From Clostridiales bacterium UBA6114 (GTDB taxonomy: Bacteria; Bacillota; Clostridia; Oscillospirales; Butyricicoccaceae), in NCBI GenBank assembly GCA_002423435.1, contig DIWE01000020.1, positions 1 through 55,320 on the forward strand: a stretch of 55,320 nucleotides of DNA, in the 5' to 3' direction. Numbering within the stretch: position 1 is the first letter of the stretch; each line of letters opens with the position of its first letter. Both the position numbers and the translations under genes were made by a program. Positions 25,325-35,052 of this stretch are shown in pieces. The notes under the pieces are model-generated. The model made no database searches. It was not told the origin of the DNA and worked only from the letters and a program-made list of their open reading frames with translations.

Positions 25325-26413
25325 ATGAAAAAATTTACGAAGCGATTCCTTCTGACCGTTGTGCCGTTTGCAGTAGCGACCAGTATTTTGTTTGCCGGAT
25401 GCGACTCTTCTGCCCCCGCCTCATCGCAGCTTCCTTCCGACACATCCTCCACCTCCGCCGCCGCACCTTCCGGCACTGCCGCGGAGCCGGCCTTTCAGGG
25501 CAGCGACAATATTCCGGTCGTAGACGGAGTCGCCGAAATGATGATGGGTGCCACCACCACGGGCGGCTGGACCTATATGTATGTCTCTTCCGCAGCCAAG
25601 GTAATCAGCGATCACTGTGAAAACATCAACGTCACTCCGCAGATCACCACCGGCGGCGGAGAAAACCTTGTCCGGGTGGCCGCCGGGGAGCTCCCGGTGG
25701 GTGTCGCCTCCGCGGCCTATATCGACAAGTATTTAAACGGGAGCCCGGAAGAGAAAATTGAGGCCTGCCCACAGCTTCGTACCTTATACGGATCCCCCAA
25801 CAGCACTTTAAGCGTGATCGTGCCGGCGGGCTCCTCCTATCAGACCATAGAGGATCTCAAAGGGAAAAAGGTATCCATCTGCAACAAGGGCAATTCCGGA
25901 CAGCTTCTAATCGCCGATCTCCTAAAGGCAATGGGACGGGACGACGGCTATTACGACCTTCAGTACCTTACGCCCGCCGAAAGCATGGACGCGCTCAAGA
26001 CCGGCAACATCGAATCCCTGTGGATCTGCGCCTGCGATCCCCACTCCTCCGTGACCGAAATCTTTACAATGCCGGGCGGCGCGCGTTTTATTGAATTCAG
26101 CGACGAGCAAAAAAAGCTGTTTTTGGATACCTGCAGCTATCTTTCCCCCGCGGTCAGGCCGGCGGGCACCTATACCGGACAGACGGAGGAGTATCACAGC
26201 GTCGGCAGCCCCTATGCCCTGATCGTCACGGAAGACTTTCCCGAGGAGCTTGCCTACCAGATGGCAAAGGCGCTCAATGAAAATTACGACGAGTGGGTAA
26301 CCACCTTTGCCGGCGTAAAGGGGGCCACCGCGCAAAATACCATCGATACCGCAATCGCCCCGCTGCATCCCGGTACGGAAAGGTATTTTAAGGAGATCGG
26401 GCTTTTGAAGTAA
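25325..26413 (+). CDS. TAXI-family TRAP transporter solute receptor (copy 2)
   Basis: A 362-residue lipoprotein, paralogue of the receptor just upstream. The lipobox FAGC lies near residue 22, followed by a long Ser/Ala-rich linker to about residue 65. The mature domain again begins with MMMGATTTGGWTY and has ITTGGGENLVRV. Long identical blocks are shared with copy 1 (for example PAVRPAGTY, SPYALIVTEDFPE), so this is a tandem duplication that has diverged. ATG 25325 follows GGAGTG. Two receptors with one permease would widen the range of acids accepted. Confidence 0.9.
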   Translation: MKKFTKRFLLTVVPFAVATSILFAGCDSSAPASSQLPSDTSSTSAAAPSGTAAEPAFQGSDNIPVVDGVAEMMMGATTTGGWTYMYVSSAAKVISDHCENINVTPQITTGGGENLVRVAAGELPVGVASAAYIDKYLNGSPEEKIEACPQLRTLYGSPNSTLSVIVPAGSSYQTIEDLKGKKVSICNKGNSGQLLIADLLKAMGRDDGYYDLQYLTPAESMDALKTGNIESLWICACDPHSSVTEIFTMPGGARFIEFSDEQKKLFLDTCSYLSPAVRPAGTYTGQTEEYHSVGSPYALIVTEDFPEELAYQMAKALNENYDEWVTTFAGVKGATAQNTIDTAIAPLHPGTERYFKEIGLLK

Positions 26414-26429
26414 AAAAGGAGTGGACTTC

Positions 26430-28346
26430 TTGAGAATTGAAAAGATCACAGACAGGCTGGTTATTTTTCTCGGCGCAGCTTTGACCCTCTTTCAGATTTA
26501 CACCGCTTTTTACATGCCTTTTCCCGGCATGATGCAGAGAAGCATCCATCTGGGGCTGGGCCTTGCCCTTGTATTCCTGATTTACCCCAAGGAACGACCG
26601 GGCGACAAAACGCAGAAAACGCTGTCCTATACGCTGGGCATCGTCCTTTGCGTCGCAGCTCTGATATCCTGCTTTAACGTCGCTTTCAACTGGATGGATA
26701 TGGCCGAGCCGATGCGCCTTACCATTCCGTGGCAAAGCGATAAAATATTGGGAATACTGCTGATCATCATGGTTTTATGGGGCACAAAAAAGGTAACAGG
26801 CTGGGCAATGCCGTTGATCGCGGTCGTATTTCTGCTGTACGCCTACCTCGGGAAATATGTCCCGTCCGCGCTTTTTCGCCATCCGGGCGTACGGCTTCCC
26901 CAGATCGTTTCCATGGGCTATATGTGCACCGAGGGAATATTCAGCAGTGTTCTGGGCGTTTCGACCAATCAGGTGTTTATTTTCCTTCTGTTCGGCCAGC
27001 TTCTCGAGTCCCTGGGCGGAAGCGATTTCTTCCTGCGGCTTGCAAACAGCGGTTTCGGAAAGGTGAGGGGCGGTCCCGCGAAGGTCGCCATATTCGGCAG
27101 CGCGCTGTTCGGCTCCATCAGCGGAAGCGCCGTTGCAAATGTCGTGGGGACAGGCACCATTACCATCCCCCTGATGAAAAAGGTAGGCATAACCCCTTAT
27201 TTTGCCGGCGCGGTAGAGTCCGTCGCCTCCACGGGGGGGCTTATCATGCCCCCGGTCATGGGTGCTGCCGCCTTTATCATGGCGGATATTCTCGGCGTCC
27301 CTTACTGGGACGTCTGCAAGGCGGCCGCCATCCCCGCAATTTTATACTATCTCGCGCTTTACATCTGCGTCGATCTGAGGGCGCGCGCCCTCAATTTGCA
27401 GGGACTTCCCGATGATGAGGTCCCCGACGCAAAAAAAGTGCTGAAAGAGGGCGGGCACATTTACATCGCCCCTTTGGCCGTGCTCGTCTATGTTCTTGCC
27501 GTACTGCAGTATCCGGCCGACAAGGCCTGCCTTTATTGCTGCATTCTGCTGGTTTTATTGTCCCTGACAAAAAAGGAGCTTCGGGAAGTGCTCCGGACCA
27601 AGTGGCTGGAAATCCTTGTGAAAACCGCGAAAAGCTCTCTGACGGTCATTATGGCCTGCGCCTGCGCCGGTCTGATTCTTCTGGCCCTCCAGTCCTCCGG
27701 GCTTATTTTGAAGCTTGCGAACATTCTGATCGCGCTCTCCGGCGGCGAGCTGTGGCTGCTGCTCATTCTGATTATGATCGGCTCGCTGATCATGGGGATG
27801 GGTCTTCCCGCATCCGCGTGTTATATCATTCTCGCAATCCTGGGCGCTCCCGCGATTGTCTCGCTCGGCGTCCCCCCCATGGCGGCCCATCTTTTTGTGC
27901 TCTATTTCGGCGCCATGTCGGCGATCACGCCCCCCGTTGCCATGGCGGCTTTCGCCGCGGCCCCCATTGCGCAGGCATCTGCCGTCAAAATCGGATTTAC
28001 GGCTTTCGGCATGGCCATCCCCGCGTTCCTGATCGCCTATTGCATGGCCTTCCAGCCCGCCTTGCTGCTGATCGGGACGTGGAATGAAATTTTGATGTCG
28101 GTCTTTTTCTGCATCATAGGAGTCTTCTGTCTTACCGTGGGTATACAGGGTTATATGCTGCGCAAGGTTCCGCTTGTGCGCCGTATTTTGTGGGCGGCGT
28201 CGGGAATCATGCTTATTGCGCCGGAGCTTTACAGCTCCGTTATCGGTCTGATCGTCGGCATCATCCTTTTCTTCATTGAAAAGAGAGTACCCAAGGGGAA
28301 AACAACCCAGAATCCGGACCCTCTGGTAAATGTCCGAAATCCTTGA
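26430..28346 (+). CDS. TRAP transporter fused permease (TAXI type)
   Basis: A 638-residue fused small/large TRAP permease with many hydrophobic helices. The DctM-like core carries GSALFGSISGSAVANVVGTG near residue 225, STGGLIMPPVMGAAAF near 265 and IMGMGLPASACYIILA near 452, all marks of the Na+-coupled 4TM/12TM fusion. TTG 26430 lies eight bases after AAAAAGGAG; a GTG at 26421 overlaps that site. It is the third gene of the receptor operon and imports the bound acid. A strong terminator follows. Confidence 0.92.
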   Translation: MRIEKITDRLVIFLGAALTLFQIYTAFYMPFPGMMQRSIHLGLGLALVFLIYPKERPGDKTQKTLSYTLGIVLCVAALISCFNVAFNWMDMAEPMRLTIPWQSDKILGILLIIMVLWGTKKVTGWAMPLIAVVFLLYAYLGKYVPSALFRHPGVRLPQIVSMGYMCTEGIFSSVLGVSTNQVFIFLLFGQLLESLGGSDFFLRLANSGFGKVRGGPAKVAIFGSALFGSISGSAVANVVGTGTITIPLMKKVGITPYFAGAVESVASTGGLIMPPVMGAAAFIMADILGVPYWDVCKAAAIPAILYYLALYICVDLRARALNLQGLPDDEVPDAKKVLKEGGHIYIAPLAVLVYVLAVLQYPADKACLYCCILLVLLSLTKKELREVLRTKWLEILVKTAKSSLTVIMACACAGLILLALQSSGLILKLANILIALSGGELWLLLILIMIGSLIMGMGLPASACYIILAILGAPAIVSLGVPPMAAHLFVLYFGAMSAITPPVAMAAFAAAPIAQASAVKIGFTAFGMAIPAFLIAYCMAFQPALLLIGTWNEILMSVFFCIIGVFCLTVGIQGYMLRKVPLVRRILWAASGIMLIAPELYSSVIGLIVGIILFFIEKRVPKGKTTQNPDPLVNVRNP

Positions 28347-28364
28347 TCCTCTCTTTTATATCGC

Positions 28365-28416
28365 ATGATGAGGGCGCAACGGTACTAAAACGACTGTTGT
28401 CGCCTTCATCATTTTT
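28365..28416 (+). terminator. Terminator of the TAXI operon
   Basis: Long stem ATGATGAGGGCG-CAAC with GTTG-TCGCCTTCATCAT ending in TTTTT. The rest of the gap to 28637 is AT-rich promoter-like DNA; GATGTATTAAAT near 28457 weakly resembles the inverted-repeat site at 23950. Confidence 0.8.
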
Positions 28417-28637
28417 CCGCGTCTTTACCGATGCCCAAATATATCGTTTCTTCTTGATGTATTAAATTTATTAATATATGGCAAACAAATTTCTGTATGA
28501 TGAAATCACCGGCTTTATGCTAAAATAAACATATGTCATTTTTTTCGTTTGATCATTTTTGTAACAAATTACAAATAAAGCACTTGTATCAATAGCGGTT
28601 TAGGACCGCGACAATATATAAAAAAGGGGTGCTTTTT

Positions 28638-29615
28638 TTGACAAACATCAGTATGCGCGAAATCAATTACGTGCTCACCGTACATAACGCGGGGAGCATC
28701 ACCAAGGCGGCACAGGTTCTGTATATCGCACAGCCTTCCTTAAGCCAGTCTATTCAAAAAATCGAAAGCACTTTGGGAATCCAGCTTTTTTCCCGCGCGG
28801 GAAACCGGATGAAGCTGACTTACGCGGGAGAGCTGTTTGTGGAATCCGGGCTGAAAATACTCCAAATTTTCCGAAACCTTGAGAATAATTTCAAGGATAT
28901 TTCCAATTTGGACGCGGGCCGGATTGTCCTGGGCATTCCTTTCTATCTGGGCTCTTACATGTTTCCATGCATCAGCAACATATACCGGCTAAAACATCCC
29001 CATGTCAAAATAAACCCCATCGAGGGCTCTTCGACCCAGCTTGAGGAAATGATATTAAACGGCACGGTGGATATTGCCATAATGCCGGTTCTCAAAAATA
29101 TCGCTTTCCCCCAAAAGCCGATCTTCACTTCGAAGATCCTGTTGTCCCTCCCCTTAAAGCATTGGTTAAACGAGCATCTTTACTATAAGCCCGGGGAGGC
29201 TTTCCCATATGTCGACATCCGCCTCGCGTCAAATGAACCGTTTATTGTGGGACAGCCCGGACAGCGCATCAGGCAGATGACGGAAATCGTATTTCAAAAG
29301 GCCGGCATCGACCCGCCCATCGTATTCGAGTCGAAGAGTATTGAGACCATTAAACGTATGTCCGCCGCCGGCATCGGGCTTGCCTTTATGCCGGAATACT
29401 ACCACAACTTTTTCATGCCTCCCTGGAACGCCACTTATTGCTATATCGAAGATGAATACAGCTCAGCCTGGACAGTGTCAATGGTATACCAGTGCGAGGA
29501 CGACCTTTCCACCACGATCCGGGAATTTATGAATATTGTGGAAGAAACCTTCGGCGGCCTGCGTCCGACCGCCTTTGCACAGGTTGCCGAAAATTCATTG
29601 CGAAATCCCCTGTGA
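28638..29615 (+). CDS. LysR-family transcriptional regulator
   Basis: A 325-residue LysR protein. The winged helix-turn-helix occupies residues 1-60 (NAGSITKAAQVLYIAQPSLS) and the co-inducer domain about 88-295. TTG 28638 has AAGGGGTG six bases upstream; ATG 28653 is an alternative. It sits in the middle of the organic-acid island, downstream of the TAXI operon and before an exporter gene. It is the best candidate regulator of the PrpD/LeuCD, TAXI and citrate-lyase operons. The likely ligand is the imported acid or a breakdown product (inference). Confidence 0.9.
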   Translation: MTNISMREINYVLTVHNAGSITKAAQVLYIAQPSLSQSIQKIESTLGIQLFSRAGNRMKLTYAGELFVESGLKILQIFRNLENNFKDISNLDAGRIVLGIPFYLGSYMFPCISNIYRLKHPHVKINPIEGSSTQLEEMILNGTVDIAIMPVLKNIAFPQKPIFTSKILLSLPLKHWLNEHLYYKPGEAFPYVDIRLASNEPFIVGQPGQRIRQMTEIVFQKAGIDPPIVFESKSIETIKRMSAAGIGLAFMPEYYHNFFMPPWNATYCYIEDEYSSAWTVSMVYQCEDDLSTTIREFMNIVEETFGGLRPTAFAQVAENSLRNPL

Positions 29616-29688
29616 TTCGATTGAACCACGCCCTCGAAAGTCTTATACTATAGTTGGCAAACTCTCATACAGGGACGGTAATGATGTC

Positions 29689-31092
29689 ATGTCAACGAAT
29701 GCTGCTCATCGGAAATGGTACGTTTTGTTATGCGTGGGGACGGGCACGTTTTTGTCCTCGCTCAATACAAGCATAACCAATACCATACTGCCCACGATCG
29801 AGCATTCCCTGAAAATCTCGTCCGGTAGGTCGGAATGGGTCGTTTTGATCTATCTCCTTGTCCTGACCATGTTTCTGGTCCCGATCGGAAGATTCTCGGA
29901 CCTTTGGGGGCATCGCCGCATTTTTCTTGCCGGCTTTGCCCTTTTTGTCTGCGCGGCGGTCATATGCGGTTTATCGAGGAATTTTCCGGCGCTGCTTTTC
30001 GGAAGGGCGCTCCTCGCTTTTGGAGGCGCGATGATCCTGTCGGTCGGCCCGGCGCTTTTAAGCATCACGTTTCCTCCCGAGCAGCGCGGCCGGGCTTTGG
30101 GCCTGCAGGCTCTTATGACCTATATCGGGCTTTCGCTCGGCCCGGTCCTCGGCGGCCTTCTGACAGAGCTCTGGGGCTGGCAATCCACCTTCTTCATCAC
30201 GGTGCCTTTCGGCATCGGCGGTGTGCTTCTGGGGATGCTTGCCGTTCCGAAAATTGTACTTCTGGACAAAAAGCTTCCGGACCTGAAAGGGATCTTCCTG
30301 TTTTTAACCGTGATGGCGTCGATCACCCTGTTTGTAAACGCCGGCGTGATTGCGTATTACCGCGCCCCGATTATGACTTTGCTGCTTATCATATTCATCG
30401 CGGCAGTCTGTGCGTTTATCCGGGTCGAGCGCAAACGCGCATCCCCCATGATCGATCTCGGCCTGTTCCGGATCAGGAATTTCGGCTTCGGTTCGCTGGG
30501 CGCCGCGTTCAATTACCTGTGCTTCTTTCTGGTAATGTTTATCATCCCGTTCTATTTCGACCGGATTTTACATTTTTCCGCGCTGCAGACCGGAATTTAT
30601 TTGGCCGTCACGCCGCTTGTCATGACGGTGTGCGCCCCGATTGCGGGTGCTTTGTCCGATAAAACGGGCACGCGGAAGCTGACCATGCTCGGCATGTTTT
30701 TCAGCGCTTTAAGCCTCGCCTTATTCGGTATCATGAGCCATGCATCGGCCGCGCAGTCCGGACTTTTAATATCGGGTCTGGTTTTTGCGGGTCTTGGGAC
30801 GGGAACGTTTGCCGCCCCAAACAACTCCGCGATTTTGAGCGCGGCCCCGCGCTCGCAGCAGGGCGTCGCGTCCGGAGTGCTCGCGACGTTCCGCTATATC
30901 GGTATGATTGCCGGAACCACGATCGGAGCCTCGCTTTTCAACGCAATCTCCGATTATTTTTCAGGACGGCAGGGAGACGCGCAGTCCGTTTTCTTGAGCG
31001 CGTTTGAGGTCGTCATGTGGATCGGGGCCGCATTCGGTGTGCTGGGGCTTATCTGCGCATATTTGATGAGGGACAGGACTCCCGACGCCTGA
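29689..31092 (+). CDS. MFS transporter, DHA2 (EmrB/QacA-like, 14 helices)
   Basis: A 467-residue major facilitator with about 14 hydrophobic helices. The family motifs are clear: LPTIEHSLKIS and WVVLIYLLVLTMFLVPIGRFSDLWGHRR in the first helices and GLSLGPVLGGLLTE in helix 5. Such proteins export drugs or metabolites by proton antiport. ATG 29689 follows AGGGACGG; the frame extends upstream over the lysR stop but without a ribosome site. In the same direction as the LysR gene and 73 bp after it, so it may be under its control. Its cargo could be a pathway acid or an unrelated compound. Confidence 0.88.
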   Translation: MSTNAAHRKWYVLLCVGTGTFLSSLNTSITNTILPTIEHSLKISSGRSEWVVLIYLLVLTMFLVPIGRFSDLWGHRRIFLAGFALFVCAAVICGLSRNFPALLFGRALLAFGGAMILSVGPALLSITFPPEQRGRALGLQALMTYIGLSLGPVLGGLLTELWGWQSTFFITVPFGIGGVLLGMLAVPKIVLLDKKLPDLKGIFLFLTVMASITLFVNAGVIAYYRAPIMTLLLIIFIAAVCAFIRVERKRASPMIDLGLFRIRNFGFGSLGAAFNYLCFFLVMFIIPFYFDRILHFSALQTGIYLAVTPLVMTVCAPIAGALSDKTGTRKLTMLGMFFSALSLALFGIMSHASAAQSGLLISGLVFAGLGTGTFAAPNNSAILSAAPRSQQGVASGVLATFRYIGMIAGTTIGASLFNAISDYFSGRQGDAQSVFLSAFEVVMWIGAAFGVLGLICAYLMRDRTPDA

Positions 31093-31109
31093 AACACATA
31101 AAAAGCAGC

Positions 31110-31132
31110 GGCCGCCTCGTATCGAGGCGGCC
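31110..31132. terminator. Bidirectional terminator
   Basis: Perfect 10-bp stem GGCCGCCTCG/CGAGGCGGCC with a TAT loop, between the convergent exporter gene and the 2HCT carrier gene. A TTTT follows on the plus strand. Confidence 0.8.
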
Positions 31133-31221
31133 ATTTTATCGTTTTTTATAAAACAGATACCGTTTTTAAGCGCCGGGAATGCCTTTTTCAATTTTAAATG
31201 AGAATCTTTTTATCTGCCCGG

Positions 31222-32538
31222 TCACATCAGTAACGGGGCCAGAAAAGACGCAAGCATAATCACCAAAGCTCCGCCGAGACGGGACGAAATCTGGGCAAAC
31301 GGCATCAGGTTCATGCGTTTGGAGGCGCCGAGCACCGCGATATCCCCCGATCCGCCCATATTTGCCATGCAGAGGCCCGCCGTAATACCGGATTCCACAA
31401 AGTTCATCTTTACAAGGTATCCGCCGAAACCGGCAAAAATGGCGGCAACCGCGGCGGTTACCATGGTAAGAACCAGATACGCGGGGTTTGAAAGAGCGCT
31501 TAAAATGGTGGGAATGTCGATGACGGCAAAGCTGGTGCAGACCAGCATGGTGGGAAGGCCGATACTGGAAATCAGCCCGTACCAGTCGCCCGCCGCCTTT
31601 TCCATATATTTCGGCACGATCCCGCTGATCTTCAGAATGGCGGCGGCAAGGATCGTCCAGGCGTAGGCATGGATGCCGGGGACCAGATAGGCGCTGATGA
31701 GGCGGCCGAGGAGATAGAGCGCGCCCGCCACGAGCAGCCCTACGCCCATGCTCATGTATTCGGCGCCCGTCACCTTATCCTCCTCCCGCACCTCATATTG
31801 TTCTCCGCCGCGCATTATCGAGCCCTTACCGGAAAAGCCCTTGAAGAAACGGTCGGATTTATTGCCGAGCATGCTTAAAACGGCGGCAAAAAGGATGGCC
31901 CACAGATTGCCCAGCGCAACCGCCGGCAACAGAGAGGAAAGAATCGTGTCCTGAGCCCCTCCGTAGCCCGCGTACACCTGGGAAATCGGAATCGCCCCGG
32001 CGCCTATCCCGCCGCCCATGATCGGGATTGCGATATTCCTGATTGCAGCCTTAAAACCGTAGCCGGTTAGAGCACCGACCGCGCCGGTGAGCAACAGGGC
32101 GCCCGCCAGACCGATAACCAGCGGAACGGCATAGCGGGAGCCGGCCTTTACAAGGATCTTGCGGTCCATGCTCAGAAGGCTTCCGGCAATCAGCGCCGCG
32201 ATAAAGAACTCGATATACCCCATATCGGTGTAAAACGCATTCGCAAGCTCAGAGGTGCTTTCGGGAAGAATGTGAAAATAATAAAGAATCGTGGGCACAA
32301 ACAGGCACAAGAGCGACGGCCCGCCGACCATATCCAGATATTTGTTAAGTCCGCCAAGCCACGTGAGAAACGCGCCCAAGACAAGCGTAAACACAAAACC
32401 GGTCAAAAAGTTTACAGGCGCCTTTCCGGACAATACGCCGACCATAATAACCACAAACAGTACCATGAAATACCAGAAAGGGATCCCCATAATTTTTGCG
32501 CCGCTGTTTTTGGCATCGACTGTTCCTGGAGTAGTCAT
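31222..32538 (-). CDS. 2-hydroxycarboxylate transporter (CitS/2HCT family)
   Basis: A 438-residue secondary carrier. Both re-entrant GGxG loops are present: IPIMGGGIGAGAIPIS near residue 168 and ANMGGSGDIAVLG near 399. The binding arginine is in ISSRLGGAL near 422. The family takes up citrate, malate, lactate or citramalate-like hydroxyacids by Na+ or H+ symport or exchange. ATG 32538 has GAAGG twelve bases upstream; ATG 32550 abuts that site. It ends the minus-strand operon after citF, with a 218-bp gap that may contain its own promoter. Together with citDEF this is the usual layout of anaerobic citrate fermentation. Confidence 0.92.
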   Translation of the reverse strand: MTTPGTVDAKNSGAKIMGIPFWYFMVLFVVIMVGVLSGKAPVNFLTGFVFTLVLGAFLTWLGGLNKYLDMVGGPSLLCLFVPTILYYFHILPESTSELANAFYTDMGYIEFFIAALIAGSLLSMDRKILVKAGSRYAVPLVIGLAGALLLTGAVGALTGYGFKAAIRNIAIPIMGGGIGAGAIPISQVYAGYGGAQDTILSSLLPAVALGNLWAILFAAVLSMLGNKSDRFFKGFSGKGSIMRGGEQYEVREEDKVTGAEYMSMGVGLLVAGALYLLGRLISAYLVPGIHAYAWTILAAAILKISGIVPKYMEKAAGDWYGLISSIGLPTMLVCTSFAVIDIPTILSALSNPAYLVLTMVTAAVAAIFAGFGGYLVKMNFVESGITAGLCMANMGGSGDIAVLGASKRMNLMPFAQISSRLGGALVIMLASFLAPLLM

Positions 32539-32756
32539 AATATCTACCATCCTTCTTTAATCAGATGACCTGTGAATTGTAATCATAAGGGACCGCAATA
32601 TTCGGAAACCTCCACAAAAAACGGCAAAAGAGTCATCTAAAGGCGGGGTAAACGGATGCGCTGACGAAACCGTATGGGAAAAAGGGTTACGGCGGCATAC
32701 CGGAAATATCCAATCCTCCTTTCACTTGATTTTACGCGGCACTTTACGGCGCGCCT
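32539..32756 (-). other. Gap between citF and the 2HCT carrier gene
   Basis: 218 bp without a gene. On the minus strand it starts with a purine-rich GAAAGGAGG near the citF stop and contains the partly complementary segments CCGTAACCC and GGTTTCG. No firm terminator or promoter can be named. Confidence 0.3.
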
Positions 32757-34169
32757 TTAGCCCAAAACGTTGCGGACCTCGTCGATCACGTATCCGTCGC
32801 GGTGGACGACATGGGCGACCACCCTGTCGCCGAAGCGGATCGGGGCCGGTTTGCCGGTCATGCTCTCGGCGAGCTTCCAAAGCTCCTCGATCTCGACGAC
32901 CTTTAGCCCCGCGTCCTTGAACCGCGTCTTTAATTCGGCGTCCTTGGGATTTACCGCGATGCCGTACTCGGTGACGACGACGTTTACATCCTTGCCGGGG
33001 GTTGTAACGCTGATCACCCGATCGACAACGGTGGGATACCGCGTCCTCACCAGAGGGACGACGATCATCGACATTTTGGCTCCGGCAGAGGTGTCTGTGT
33101 GCCCTCCCGGCCCGCTCGCAACATAGCCCGCGGAATTTACCGTCAGGTTTGCGTTAAAGTCGGTGTCCACCGACAGAGCGCCCAGCACCACAACGTCGAG
33201 ACCGTTTACGGCACAGCTTTTGGCAAAGGCATTTGCGTACATGTTATCTGAAATTTCCCTGTGACGGGGATTGTTCCGCAGGGACTGTACGGCCATGCGG
33301 TCCATCGTCTGGGTGTCGAGTATGGTTTCGAAGCACCCCTCCTCCAAAAGCGCGACGCTGTGCGAGGTGATGCCGCCCAGAATATAGGAGCCGTGGACGT
33401 TATTCGATTTCATATAATCCTTGATGTATTTGGCCGTGGCCACCGAAGCGCCGCCCGCGCCCGCCTGGAAGGAAAATCCCTCCTTCAGAAGCCCCGAATT
33501 TGCGATCGCCGCCGCCGAGTACTCCGCGAGCTTCAACGCCTTCGGGTCTCTGGTCGGTCGCAGGCTCCCGGTCGCGATGCCGTTCGGATCGCCGATGGAG
33601 TCCACTTTAACAACATAATCGACCAGCGTTTCGTCGATGGAGGCCCTGTTTAAGGGATAGGGCACGAGATTGTCGGTGATGACGACCACCTTATCGGCGT
33701 ACCGGCTGCTCGTCATGGAAAACCCCATGGAACCGAAAGCGTTCGGCCCGTCGACCCCGTTGCAGTTTCCCATCGGGTCGGCCGTGGGCGCGGCGACAAA
33801 GGCGACATCGATTTTGACCTCACCGTTAATGATGGAGCGGGGGCGCCCGCCGTGCGTGTGGAACCTGCACAGGTCGCTGAATCTGCCCCGGGAGACAAGC
33901 TCGCCCAGCAGGATGGAATTGCCCGTGGTTTCCACCGCGCGGACCACTCCGGTCTCGATCAGCTCCCCCAGCCCCTGCTCGATCATTCCGTCCAGAATGC
34001 CGGACGCGCAGATTTTGATATCCCTGATTCGGAGCCTCGCGACCTCCCGCATGACCATGGCGACAACGTGATCGCCGTTTCTTAAATTGTGATTAAAGTC
34101 GACCGTCATGCCGTCCTTCAAACCGCACAGGCGAATGGCGTCCTCCAGCGTCTTTACGAGCTTATCCAT
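32757..34169 (-). CDS. citF: Citrate lyase alpha subunit (CoA transferase component)
   Basis: A 470-residue alpha subunit. It exchanges the acetyl group on the acyl-carrier subunit for citrate. Typical blocks: FHTHGGRPRSI near residue 119, VDVAF-like KIDVAFVAAPTADPMGN near 140, FSFQAGAGGASVAT near 237 and VDTDFNANLTVNSAG near 325. It is about 35-40 residues shorter at the N-terminus than enterobacterial CitF, starting just before LEDAIRLCGLKDGM. Start AAGGGGGAG is clear, and the gene begins directly after the citE stop. Citramalate lyase uses the same subunit family, so the substrate could be citrate or citramalate. Confidence 0.92.
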   Translation of the reverse strand: MDKLVKTLEDAIRLCGLKDGMTVDFNHNLRNGDHVVAMVMREVARLRIRDIKICASGILDGMIEQGLGELIETGVVRAVETTGNSILLGELVSRGRFSDLCRFHTHGGRPRSIINGEVKIDVAFVAAPTADPMGNCNGVDGPNAFGSMGFSMTSSRYADKVVVITDNLVPYPLNRASIDETLVDYVVKVDSIGDPNGIATGSLRPTRDPKALKLAEYSAAAIANSGLLKEGFSFQAGAGGASVATAKYIKDYMKSNNVHGSYILGGITSHSVALLEEGCFETILDTQTMDRMAVQSLRNNPRHREISDNMYANAFAKSCAVNGLDVVVLGALSVDTDFNANLTVNSAGYVASGPGGHTDTSAGAKMSMIVVPLVRTRYPTVVDRVISVTTPGKDVNVVVTEYGIAVNPKDAELKTRFKDAGLKVVEIEELWKLAESMTGKPAPIRFGDRVVAHVVHRDGYVIDEVRNVLG

Positions 34170-35051
34170 CTATTTCTCCCCCTTCCTGATCATATCCGCA
34201 ATGCCGAGGATTCTCCGGGCCCTCTCCACGAGGGGGGCGTCGATCATTTTGCCGTACAGGGTTACGGCGCCCCTGCCCGATTTCTTTGCGTCCTCAAGCA
34301 CGTCCATGACCTCGTGGGCATATTTGATCTCGGCGTCGGACGGCGTCCATTCGTCATTGACGATCCTGACATGGCGGGGAGACACGATGGCTCTGCCCGC
34401 ATAGCCCAGCGTGCGGCTGAAATGGGTATCCTTTTTCAGTCCCTCGATATTTTCCACATCGGCATAAGCGGAATCGATGGGCGGCAGCCCCGCCGCTCTC
34501 GCCGCTATGACCACCTGCTGGCGCGCAAAAAAGACCTCCCAGCCGTCCTCGGTGCGCACGCCGCACAGGTCGGTCATCAGGTCCTCGTTGCCCATCATGA
34601 GGCCGTCTGAGCGCCCTTTGCAGGTGCCTGCGACCTGATACGCATTTTGAATGCCCAGCGCGGTTTCAAGAAGGGGAAGAAATTTGATTCCCCGTTCCGG
34701 AAGGCCGTGCTTTCTCTCCAGGTCCAGGACGAACTGATCGAGCATCTCCATTTTGTCCGCATGCTCCGCTTTCGGGACGACAACGGCGTCCGGTCTGCCC
34801 TCGACAATAGTCTCCAGATCCTCCCTCCAGTATGGCGTCGTCACGTCGTTGATGCGGACGGCAAATTCGATCCTGTCTCTGGGAAACGTTTTAAGGGCGT
34901 TTCTGATCAGAACACGCGCCGCGTCCTTGTCCTGATACTGCACGGCGTCCTCAATGTCGAATATAATGGTGTCCGCTCCCAGGATCGGCGCATTGAGCAT
35001 CATGGCCGGGTTGTTTCCGGGGATAAAAAGCATGCTCCTTCTGATTCGCAT
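34170..35051 (-). CDS. citE: Citrate lyase beta subunit (citryl-CoA lyase component)
   Basis: A 293-residue CitE of the HpcH/HpaI-like TIM-barrel family. Signatures: SMLFIPGNNPAMML at the start, FDIEDAVQ near residue 31 with the metal-binding Asp/Glu, VRINDVTTPYW near 65, and LPLLETALGIQNA near 125 with the second metal glutamate. It cleaves the acyl-carrier-bound substrate to acetyl-carrier and oxaloacetate (or pyruvate for citramalate). One base separates it from citD, and it joins citF directly, so the three subunits are co-translated. Confidence 0.93.
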   Translation of the reverse strand: MRIRRSMLFIPGNNPAMMLNAPILGADTIIFDIEDAVQYQDKDAARVLIRNALKTFPRDRIEFAVRINDVTTPYWREDLETIVEGRPDAVVVPKAEHADKMEMLDQFVLDLERKHGLPERGIKFLPLLETALGIQNAYQVAGTCKGRSDGLMMGNEDLMTDLCGVRTEDGWEVFFARQQVVIAARAAGLPPIDSAYADVENIEGLKKDTHFSRTLGYAGRAIVSPRHVRIVNDEWTPSDAEIKYAHEVMDVLEDAKKSGRGAVTLYGKMIDAPLVERARRILGIADMIRKGEK

Positions 35052-35052
35052 C

